Source: CAYUYV01 sp050331455
GTDB lineage: Bacteria; Pseudomonadota; Alphaproteobacteria; JAJFIK01
Assembly: GCA_050331455.1 (NCBI GenBank)
Contig: JBHJGV010000065.1
Location: 1-21,038 of the forward strand
Reading direction: 5' to 3'
DNA length: 21,038 nucleotides
The position numbers were made by a program, and so were the translations under genes. The first letter of the stretch is position 1. Each line of letters opens with the position of its first letter. This document shows positions 15,179-21,038 of the stretch, piece by piece. Under the pieces are notes generated by a model, which had not been told where the DNA came from, made no database searches, and was given only the letters and a program-made list of their open reading frames with translations.

Positions 15179-15960
15179 TCTCGGCTGGAAAAGCGCGACA
15201 GATGCGCCTTGACGGCCGCATTGAACCCGTCCGGCGCCTCGATATTGATCGAGTGTCCGCCCTCCAGATCGACAATGTCGAGGGCGGGCATCGCCTCTTC
15301 GGCCCGGTGCCGCAGGGGCTGGAATTGAGCCTCCCATTTGCCGTTCACCAGGAGGGTCGGCACGCGGATTTCCTGGAGCCGCTCGGTAATACTCAGGCCG
15401 GGGAAGGTTTCCCGGATCGATAGCGCAACGGCTGCCGGATCGACGGCGTCCGCATCCTGGTTCATGGCGAGGTAGATGTCCTCGGGAAAGCGACGGGCGC
15501 GGCGGGGGTGAAAAGGCAGGGCTCGGATGGCCTCCAGGCCTTCGCAGGCGATCCGGTCCACCTGGCGGCGCATGGCCCGGGCGGCCTCTGACTCGAAATC
15601 GGGCGGCGTGAGGGCGGAGATGGAATTGGTGAACACCTGGGCGGTGATCCGGTCGGGATGGGTGAGCCCGTAATTCAACGTGATACCGGCACCGAAACTC
15701 TGTCCACAGACGAACCAGGTTTCCGCGCCGACGGCCGCCCGGATCTGCTCGAAACACGCCGCGTAACCGGCGGTGCTGTAGGCGGCGGGATCGTCCGGGG
15801 TGGGCGAGCGGCCGTGGCCCCAAAGCTCCACGACGACCGGACGGCAGAACGCCATGAGGCCCGCCAGATTGACGGTCCACTGGACACGGCTGGATAGAAA
15901 CCCGTGCACCAGCAGCAGGTAAGGGCCTTCGCCGCCATCGTGAACATCATAGTGAAGCAT
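15166..15960 (-). CDS. Alpha/beta hydrolase
   Basis: A 264-residue alpha/beta-hydrolase fold enzyme, cytoplasmic, probably an esterase or C-C/ester hydrolase of unknown substrate. From the ATG at 15960 it begins MLHYDVHDGGEGPYLLLVHG. It has the oxyanion HGF turn, ELWGHGRSPTPDD, the nucleophile elbow CGQSFGAG (S88), a probable acid in LLVNGKWEAQFQPL (Glu where relatives often have Asp), and the catalytic His in EGGHSINIEAPDGFN. The frame stays open for 38 codons upstream with a hydrophobic stretch, but that DNA is made of AT-rich direct repeats, so the shorter start is preferred. No strong ribosome site is visible for it. The gene converges on the phage-tail module. The family is secure; a link to the tail genes is not shown. 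Confidence 0.85.
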   Translation of the reverse strand: MLHYDVHDGGEGPYLLLVHGFLSSRVQWTVNLAGLMAFCRPVVVELWGHGRSPTPDDPAAYSTAGYAACFEQIRAAVGAETWFVCGQSFGAGITLNYGLTHPDRITAQVFTNSISALTPPDFESEAARAMRRQVDRIACEGLEAIRALPFHPRRARRFPEDIYLAMNQDADAVDPAAVALSIRETFPGLSITERLQEIRVPTLLVNGKWEAQFQPLRHRAEEAMPALDIVDLEGGHSINIEAPDGFNAAVKAHLSRFSSRDPSA

Positions 15961-15978
15961 GGGCCGCAAGATGCCTTG

Positions 15979-16022
15979 TCCAAAAACAAATGATCCAAAA
16001 ACACTGATCCAAAAAACAATGA
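15979..16022. repeat. Three AT-rich direct repeats upstream of the alpha/beta hydrolase
   Basis: TCCAAAAACAAATGA, TCCAAAAACACTGA and TCCAAAAAACAATGA lie end to end (15979-15993, 15994-16007, 16008-16022). They are strikingly AT-rich for this window and start 19 bases upstream of the hydrolase start codon. On the coding strand each contains a run of five or six Ts followed by GGA. They may be binding sites for a regulator or a product of replication slippage. Confidence 0.65.
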
Positions 16023-16074
16023 CGATGGGGCGCCGACGGCCTCCCCTTGAGCCCATGCTATGCCTCGAGCGCAC

Positions 16075-16263
16075 ACCAAAGTGTACCGCACAGTCTTGGC
16101 GTGCGCATGTCGCAAGGGCGATGGGCGCGTCGTGCGGCTAGGCGGTCAAACACCGATGCACCTTAGCGCTGGAACCGCTCGAAGTTCAATTCACGCTCCC
16201 CCTTCGGAAATCGAACCGGCCGGCTTATTCCAAGATCCCGCACCCGCGGGATATCTTGTGGGC
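16075..16263. other. Gene-poor stretch with a strong inverted repeat
   Basis: No frame here gives a recognisable protein. At 16231-16258, CAAGAT-CCCGC and GCGGG-AT-ATCTTG pair over eleven base pairs with a two-base bulge and a four-base loop (ACCC). No T-run follows on either strand. The inverted repeat lies directly before the first recognisable codons of the NADH dehydrogenase remnant, so it may mark a rearrangement junction or be a terminator of what once stood here. Confidence 0.5.
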
Positions 16264-16594
16264 AATGATGATCGGCGCATCCACGGGGCAACCGTGGTCA
16301 ATACCATCGGGACGGTGCCTAACCCCGCTCATCGCCCGCATCGGTCTGCCGGTCCAGCGGGGCCGCGGGCCGGTGGAGCCCGATATGACGATCCCCGGCA
16401 TGCCGGGCGTCTGGGCCCTGGGGGACTGCGCCATTGTGCCCAATGCCCACGAGGATGGGGCAGCCTCCCCGCCGACCGCCCAATTCGCCGTTTGACAGGG
16501 CCGTCATCTGGCGGACATCACGGCCCTGCGCTTCACCCGGTCCGAGGATGTGGATCGGGCGGAAACGGATCAAGAAACCCAACGAGCGGCGTAA
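16264..16594 (+). pseudogene. C-terminal remnant of a type II NADH dehydrogenase
   Basis: The reading frame at 16264 gives NDDRRIHGATVVNTIGTVPNP. The next frame then continues LIARIGLPVQRGRGPVEPD with MTIPGMPGVWALGDCAIVPN, and later GAASPPTAQFAV. This matches the C-terminal FAD/NADH domain of NDH-2 enzymes, including the conserved PGVWALGDCA FAD-binding motif. The two halves are joined by a +1 frameshift in the C-run at 16323-16326. A TGA at 16493-16495 stands where relatives have Arg (AVRQGRHLAD). After it the frame continues QGRHLADITALRF to a TAA at 16592. The N-terminal Rossmann domain is absent. The call is a decayed fragment; a sequencing error could explain the frameshift alone but not the missing half. 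Confidence 0.75.
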
Positions 16595-16641
16595 GCGGCC
16601 GGCGCCCAACGCGAAGGCCCCCCTCGGGGCGTCCCTCGGGC

Positions 16642-16671
16642 TTGGCGGGCCCGTGCGGGACCGCGTACACT
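16642..16671 (+). promoter_or_regulatory. Candidate promoter for the monooxygenase operon
   Basis: TTGGCG (16642-16647) and TACACT (16666-16671) are separated by 18 bp, each matching four of six consensus positions. The start site would lie near 16678, about 60 bases before the TTG start at 16741. It follows the pseudogene's last stop and a small GC hairpin (GCCCC/GGGGC, 16617-16630). Confidence 0.35.
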
Positions 16672-16740
16672 CCCTGACGAAATGTCATCGGTTATGCTGG
16701 AGCGGCAGGCCCGGTTGGAACATCGTGAGGAGGGTAGGTC

Positions 16741-18186
16741 TTGGAACACGTGGATGTCTTGATTGTCGGGGCCGGGATTTCGGGGATCGGCGCAGCTTAT
16801 CATCTGCAAAAGCGGTGCCCGAAAAAAAGCTTTGCCATCCTGGAGGGGCGGGAGGCGATCGGCGGCACCTGGGATCTGTTCAAATATCCCGGTCTGCGCT
16901 CGGACTCCGACATGCACACATTCGGGTATGCGTTCCGGCCCTGGCCGGACAAGGACAGCATCGCCTCGGCGTCCGCCATCCTCACCTATCTGGCCGACAC
17001 GGCCCGGGAATACGGTATCGATGAGAAAATCCGCTTCCGCCATAAAGTGGTGGCGGCGGACTGGTCGAGCGCGGATGCGCAATGGACCGTCACGGTCGCG
17101 CGGGGCGAGACCGGCGACACGGTCAAGATGACCTGCGGTTTCCTCTTCATGTGCACGGGATACTACAATTACGAGGAAGGCTATTTCCCGGACTTTCCGG
17201 GTATGGACCGTTTCCAGGGCCGCATCATCCATCCTCAAAAATGGACGGCAGACACGGACTATGCCGGCGAACGCGTCGTGATCATCGGCAGCGGCGCAAC
17301 CGCGGTCACCATTGCGCCCGTCATGGCGCAGAACGCCGCCCATGTGACCATGCTCCAGCGCTCACCCAGCTATGTGGTGGCCCGGCCCATGGAGGATGTG
17401 GTGGAAAAGGCCATCCGCCGCTGGCTGCCCAAATCCTGGACCTACACGATCATCCGCTGGAAGAACATCCTGTTTACACTTTATTTCTTTAAGCAGAGCC
17501 GCAAGAATCCCGAAGGGGCCAAGAAATTCGTCCTGGACCAGGTGCGCGACGCCCTGGGTCCCGACTACGACATCGAGACCCATTTCACCCCGTCCTACAA
17601 TGTATGGGACCAGCGGGTGTGCATGGTGCCGGACGGCGACCTCTTCAAGGCGATCCGGGCCGGATCCGTCACCATGGTGACGGATCACATCGACACCTTC
17701 GATGAGACGGGGATCCGACTGCGCTCCGGTGAACATCTGGATGCAGACCTTGTGGTGCCCGCGACGGGCCTGCAACTCCAGCTCCTCGCCGGTGTGCCGC
17801 TGACCCTGGATGGCGCGGCCGTGAACCCCTCGGAGTCGTTCCAGTACAAGGGCGTGATGTTCAGCGATATCCCCAATCTGGCCTGGACCATCGGCTACAC
17901 CAACTCGTCCTGGACGTTGAAGGCGGATCTGACGGCGGAATATGTCGCCCGCCTGCTGAAGACCATGGATCGGAAAAAGGCGAAAATCTGTGTGCCGAAA
18001 CTCGACGATCCTGAGGTCACGGCTGAGGATTTCTTCGACTTCACCAGCGGCTATGTGCAGCGGGGCAAGGATGTGCTGCCCAAGACGGGCTCGAAATTCC
18101 CCTGGCGCCTGAAGCAGGACTATGTGCGTGACATTTTCATCCTGCGTTTCGGCCGTGTCGAAGACGGCACGCTCGAGTTTCGCTGA
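16741..18186 (+). CDS. Flavin-containing monooxygenase, Baeyer-Villiger type
   Basis: A cytoplasmic class B flavoprotein monooxygenase that uses FAD, NADPH and O2 to insert oxygen beside a ketone or to oxidise N or S atoms. The 481-residue protein has the FAD Rossmann site VLIVGAGISGIGAAYHL (G10-A-G-I-S-G15). It also has IGGTWDLFKYPGLRSDSDMH and the Baeyer-Villiger fingerprint FxGxxxHxxxW as FQGRIIHPQKW (F158, H164, W168). The NADPH Rossmann site is VVIIGSGATAVT (G183). The C-terminal half includes PATGLQLQLL and the conserved WTIGYTNSSWTLKADL. The start is TTG, supported by AGGAGG at 16728-16733, seven bases upstream. The cupin gene follows after 27 bp, so the two are likely cotranscribed. 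The substrate is unknown; a cyclic or long-chain ketone or a xenobiotic is plausible. Confidence 0.9.
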   Translation: MEHVDVLIVGAGISGIGAAYHLQKRCPKKSFAILEGREAIGGTWDLFKYPGLRSDSDMHTFGYAFRPWPDKDSIASASAILTYLADTAREYGIDEKIRFRHKVVAADWSSADAQWTVTVARGETGDTVKMTCGFLFMCTGYYNYEEGYFPDFPGMDRFQGRIIHPQKWTADTDYAGERVVIIGSGATAVTIAPVMAQNAAHVTMLQRSPSYVVARPMEDVVEKAIRRWLPKSWTYTIIRWKNILFTLYFFKQSRKNPEGAKKFVLDQVRDALGPDYDIETHFTPSYNVWDQRVCMVPDGDLFKAIRAGSVTMVTDHIDTFDETGIRLRSGEHLDADLVVPATGLQLQLLAGVPLTLDGAAVNPSESFQYKGVMFSDIPNLAWTIGYTNSSWTLKADLTAEYVARLLKTMDRKKAKICVPKLDDPEVTAEDFFDFTSGYVQRGKDVLPKTGSKFPWRLKQDYVRDIFILRFGRVEDGTLEFR

Positions 18187-18213
18187 TTATCCGTCTACAA
18201 ACAGGAGGCGGCG

Positions 18214-18891
18214 ATGAAAATCAATGCCGATTTCTCCCAACGGGTCGTGATGCACGGGCCGGCGATGCCATGGGTCGCCTCGCCCATGGCCGGGGTGGAG
18301 CGGCGCATGCTGGACCGGATCGGGGACGAGGTGGCCCGGGCCACCAGCCTTGTGCGCTATGCGCCGGCCTCCCATTTTTCCCGCCATGTCCATGGCGGCG
18401 GCGAGGAATTTCTGGTGCTTGAGGGTGTGTTTCAGGACGAGCACGGAGATTTTCCCGCAGGGTCCTATATCCGCAATCCGCCCGGCTCCGCCCACACACC
18501 GCGCTCGGAACCGGGATGCGTGATCTTCGTGAAGCTCTGGCAGTTCGATCCCGATGACCGGGCCCAGACCATGATCCATACGGACAGGCTGCCTGCGTTG
18601 CCGGATGCGGCCCGCCCGGGCCTATCCGTCCAGCCCCTGTTTCGTGACAAGCGGGAGGATGTGCGCCTTGAAACCTGGGCGCCGGGGGCGCGGCACATGG
18701 CAAAAACCGCCGGTGGGGCGGAACTGTTCCTGCTCAGCGGTCAGCTTACGGAAGGGGAGGATGTGCTTGGTCCCCACTCCTGGCTGCGCGTGCCGGACGG
18801 CGGGGCCCTGGACCTGACGGCCGGACCGGACGGGGCGAGAGTTTGGATCAAGACGGGCCATCTGCGCTCCGTCGCCGTGCCGGCGTCGTGA
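18214..18891 (+). CDS. Cupin domain protein, ChrR-like double cupin
   Basis: The 225-residue protein begins MKINADFSQRVVMHGPAMPW, like the cupin part of ChrR anti-sigma factors, but it lacks the N-terminal zinc anti-sigma domain. The first cupin (about residues 20-115) has a full metal site in HFSRHVHGGGEEFLVLEG (H58, H60, E64) and H94 in PPGSAHTP. The second half (about 130-220) repeats the fold, LETWAPGARHMAKTAGGAEL then FLLSGQLTEG, without the His ligands, so one metal site per chain is expected. AGGAGG (18203-18208) lies five bases before the ATG. It sits between the monooxygenase and a membrane protein whose start overlaps its stop. Possible roles are a metal-dependent oxygenase or isomerase acting on the monooxygenase product, or sensing of oxidants; neither is proven. 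Confidence 0.82.
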   Translation: MKINADFSQRVVMHGPAMPWVASPMAGVERRMLDRIGDEVARATSLVRYAPASHFSRHVHGGGEEFLVLEGVFQDEHGDFPAGSYIRNPPGSAHTPRSEPGCVIFVKLWQFDPDDRAQTMIHTDRLPALPDAARPGLSVQPLFRDKREDVRLETWAPGARHMAKTAGGAELFLLSGQLTEGEDVLGPHSWLRVPDGGALDLTAGPDGARVWIKTGHLRSVAVPAS

Positions 18892-19625
18892 CCGTGTTCT
18901 ATTCCCTCCGTGACGCCCTCAGATCCGCCGCGGATCGACGGGATATCGTCGTGACGGATTCCCGGTTTTTCGGCGGTGCCGGTCTGGTGCTGGCCCTTGT
19001 GGTTTTCCTGGGCTTTTCCGAGACGTTTTATCTGCGCAGTGCGGATCTTGGGCCCGTGCCGACCCTGTTTATGGTCCATGGGGTGATCTATTCCGCGTGG
19101 TTCTTGCTGTTTCCGGTTCAGGTCTGGCTCATTGCAGCGCGGCGCTGGCGGACCCATCGCGCATTTGGCATGGGCGCCATGGGTCTCGCCGTCGGCATGG
19201 TCGTCACGGGCCTGATGGCCGGTTTCGATGCGCTGGAGCGCGGCGTCGAAATACCCGGTGCCGGCGCGGCGGCCTTCTTCTTCCTGTCTTTTTCCGATGC
19301 GGTGGGCTTTGCGGTCTTGTTCGCTGCGGCCCTTGCGGCCCGACGGCTTGGTCCATGGCACAAACGCCTGATGCTGATCGCCTCGGCGAGCGTCATCCTG
19401 CCCGCGGCTGTGCGTATGGCCGGCATGATCGGGTTTCCCGAGGCCGGCGCGGGCGTGCAGCTCGGCCTGCTTGGCGCGCTCGGTCTTTACGATATCTACC
19501 GGTTGGGCCAACCCCACATGGCGACGGCCATCGGCGGTGTGTTCCTTGGGCTGAAGCTGCTTGGCGTCCTCAGCCTGGCAAGGACCGATGCCTGGGCCGG
19601 GTTTGTCGCCTGGCTTGCCGGCTAA
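18888..19625 (+). CDS. Multi-pass membrane protein of unknown function
   Basis: I do not recognise a named family. From GTG 18888, which overlaps the cupin stop as GTGA, it has 245 residues and about seven hydrophobic segments. Examples are GGAGLVLALVVFLGF, LFMVHGVIYSAWFLLFPVQV, MGLAVGMVVTGLMAGF, AFFFLSFSDAVGFAVLFAAA, LMLIASASVILPAAVRMAGM and IGGVFLGLKLLGVL. Conserved-looking His and Arg residues lie at helix ends (VHGVIYSAW, ARRWRTHRAFG, PWHKRLML). The pattern recalls DUF2306-like or cytochrome b561-like bacterial membrane proteins, but I cannot place it. No clear ribosome site precedes the GTG, fitting translational coupling to the cupin gene; GTG 18894 is an alternative start. It closes the three-gene monooxygenase operon. 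Confidence 0.72.
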   Translation: MTVFYSLRDALRSAADRRDIVVTDSRFFGGAGLVLALVVFLGFSETFYLRSADLGPVPTLFMVHGVIYSAWFLLFPVQVWLIAARRWRTHRAFGMGAMGLAVGMVVTGLMAGFDALERGVEIPGAGAAAFFFLSFSDAVGFAVLFAAALAARRLGPWHKRLMLIASASVILPAAVRMAGMIGFPEAGAGVQLGLLGALGLYDIYRLGQPHMATAIGGVFLGLKLLGVLSLARTDAWAGFVAWLAG

Positions 19626-19638
19626 GGCGGTGGCACCC

Positions 19639-20880
19639 ATGCATGTTGAAACCATTGAGACCGCAGCGCGCCTGATCGAGATCGAACTCGATTGGGACGA
19701 GCTTTACCGCCGGGACCCGAGTGCGACTGTGTTCTTATCGTCCCGATTCCTGACGTCGATCGCCTTCCGGGCCATGGGGAAGTTCAGGATCCTTGTGGCG
19801 TGGTCTGATGACAGGACATGCCTTGGCGCCTTTCCCCTTTTTGTGAAAACGCGCTGGAGCAAGAGCGGAAACTGTCTCTATAATGAGCTTGACATGCTCG
19901 GCCATGTTTTTGACGCCGATTACACGGGCATTCTGTGCGATCCTGATCATGAGGTCGCGGTTTGCGAGGCTTTTGCCCGCGAAATCCAACAGATGTCCTT
20001 TGGGCTGATTGTCTTAAGCTATTTTGCCGGTCCTGCGGGTCGCCTGAAAACATTCTGTTCGGCGTTTGACCCTGAACGCTTCGCCGTTACGCCCTGCGAG
20101 CGGAAAATCAATGACGGCAAGACCAACAATCTACTGTGTCCCTCCGTCGACCTGCCGGACAGTTTTTCAACCTATCTCGCGTCCCTCAGCACGAATTCCC
20201 GGCAGAAACTGCGCCGCCTCCTGCGCCAATTGGACAGTGATCCGGAGCTTCGCATCACCCGGTCGCGCCCGGAAACCTTTCCGCAGGACGTCGCCCTTCT
20301 CTCCGAACTGTGGTATTTACAGTATGCAGAACATAAAGGAGCGAAGCGTGCGGCCAAGCTGACGGCCCAGTTCAGGGAAATAATCATGGTGGGCCTCGCC
20401 AACGGGCTCATTTACCTGGCGGTCCTGTGGCGTGCCGGCAAGCCGGTCGCGGCGCAGGCGAATTATGTCGATCCGGTCAAGGGGCATGCCCTGTTCCATG
20501 TGGGCGGACGGGACGAAACCGTGCGCGATTTACCGGTTGGGCTGATGCTGCAAGCCCACTGTATCCGTTGGTCGATTGCCCAGGGCTTGACGCGTTACGA
20601 CTTCACCTTGGGCAATGAGCCGTACAAATACAGTTTCGGGGCGGTGGATCGGGAGATCGGCTGCGTCGAGATTGCCACCCTCTCGGGCACTAACACGACC
20701 GGGCGTTTGGACGAAACCAGCCGCGATGACGTGGCGGAACACATCCGCCGCTATGTGCGCCGGGGACGGAACGACGATGCGCGCATGGCAGCGCGCCAAG
20801 CTTTACAGGTCTGGCCGGATCTGGAGATCGCTTGCACGGTCGAGGCATTGATTGCCGAAGCGCAAGCAAAGGGCCGCTGA
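19639..20880 (+). CDS. GNAT family acetyltransferase, BcsL/CelD type
   Basis: The 413-residue protein resembles the Acetyltransf_6 proteins (CelD/BcsL), double-GNAT enzymes found with cellulose and exopolysaccharide genes. Early on it has TVFLSSRFLTSIAFRAMGKF and LVAWSDDRTCLGAFPLFVKT. It then has the characteristic basic helix STNSRQKLRRLLRQLDSDPEL, YLAVLWRAGKPVAAQANYVD, and the C-terminal hallmark YDFTLGNEPYKYSFG at residues 320-334. An extra C-terminal helical stretch (HIRRYVRRGRNDDARMAARQALQVWPD) resembles a single TPR-like hairpin. It starts 13 bp after the membrane protein gene, possibly in the same transcript. The ATG at 19639 is chosen; an in-frame GTG at 19630 is close and the ribosome site is weak for both. 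It probably acylates a surface glycan, by family analogy. Confidence 0.78.
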   Translation: MHVETIETAARLIEIELDWDELYRRDPSATVFLSSRFLTSIAFRAMGKFRILVAWSDDRTCLGAFPLFVKTRWSKSGNCLYNELDMLGHVFDADYTGILCDPDHEVAVCEAFAREIQQMSFGLIVLSYFAGPAGRLKTFCSAFDPERFAVTPCERKINDGKTNNLLCPSVDLPDSFSTYLASLSTNSRQKLRRLLRQLDSDPELRITRSRPETFPQDVALLSELWYLQYAEHKGAKRAAKLTAQFREIIMVGLANGLIYLAVLWRAGKPVAAQANYVDPVKGHALFHVGGRDETVRDLPVGLMLQAHCIRWSIAQGLTRYDFTLGNEPYKYSFGAVDREIGCVEIATLSGTNTTGRLDETSRDDVAEHIRRYVRRGRNDDARMAARQALQVWPDLEIACTVEALIAEAQAKGR

Positions 20881-21038
20881 GGCGTCCATGCCCGCACATT
20901 CGCAACGGAACCGCAGGCGGCGTATCGACCGCCCCCCTGCCGTCGAGGGGGCTTGGGGGGGGGGGCCCCCACGCGGGCGCGCCCCCCCGCGCCGACCCCC
21001 CGCCGCGGGGGGGGCGCGCGGGGGCGCCGCGCCGCCGG
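20881..21038. other. Right edge, G/C homopolymer-rich, probably low-quality contig end
   Basis: No gene is visible after the TGA at 20880. From about 20930 the sequence turns into runs of G and C of up to a dozen bases with almost no A or T, unlike any other part of the window. This looks like an unreliable assembly end rather than biology. Confidence 0.6.

Noticed and set aside
6670..15200. Search for attachment-site repeats flanking the tail module
   Set aside because: By eye I found no matching direct repeats, tRNA gene or integrase at either edge; this is a negative result without computation.
16160..16225. tRNA-like T-loop sequences (TTCAATTC, and TTCGATT on the minus strand)
   Set aside because: The flanking bases cannot form the five-pair T stem and no anticodon or acceptor arm is present.

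Overview
The window is GC-rich, densely coded DNA that reads as an alphaproteobacterial chromosome, probably Rhodospirillales-like. The assignment rests on the ihfB-lapA pair at the left end and on family-level resemblance of the M3 peptidase, ABC1 kinase, FkbM methyltransferase, BcsL/CelD-type acetyltransferase and ChrR-like cupin proteins. It is inferred by eye, not from a database search.

Left part (1-5730), housekeeping. After about 275 bp with no recognisable gene come ihfB and a LapA/DUF1049 membrane protein. A lipoprotein gene with an amidohydrolase-like fold lies on the minus strand. Divergent from it is a likely two-gene operon of an M3 oligoendopeptidase F and an ABC1/AarF kinase, whose genes overlap. 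The 151-bp gap that follows holds a 16-bp tandem repeat starting on the kinase stop codon, then a consensus-like promoter and, 22 bp past its -10 box, an intrinsic terminator.

Central part (5731-15150), the accessory region and the main point of interest. An FkbM methyltransferase gene (minus) diverges from a plus-strand run of eight genes. The first six overlap end to start. They are a DXD glycosyltransferase, a small phage-type protein, a T7 gp11-like tail tubular protein A, a gp12-like tail tubular protein B with a carbohydrate-binding-like insertion, a gp13-like GNAT-fold protein and a gp14-like internal virion protein. After short gaps come a tailspike with a T7 gp17-type anchor and a beta-helix, and an 89-residue unknown. 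This follows the T7 virion order 11-12-13-14-17. No portal, capsid, scaffold, terminase, gp15/gp16, holin, lysin or integrase is present. All frames are intact, so this is a short-tail module without a head: a domesticated adhesion, killing or transfer particle, one locus of a split prophage or gene transfer agent, or a recent remnant.

Right part (15150-21038). A perfect 9-bp hairpin separates the tail module from a convergent alpha/beta hydrolase. Its upstream region carries three AT-rich direct repeats. Next is a decayed C-terminal piece of a type II NADH dehydrogenase (frameshift plus nonsense codon) beside a strong inverted repeat. Then follows an operon of a Baeyer-Villiger/FMO-type monooxygenase, a double-cupin protein and a multi-pass membrane protein, and a BcsL/CelD-type GNAT protein. 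The last ~100 bases are G/C homopolymer runs that look like a low-quality contig end.
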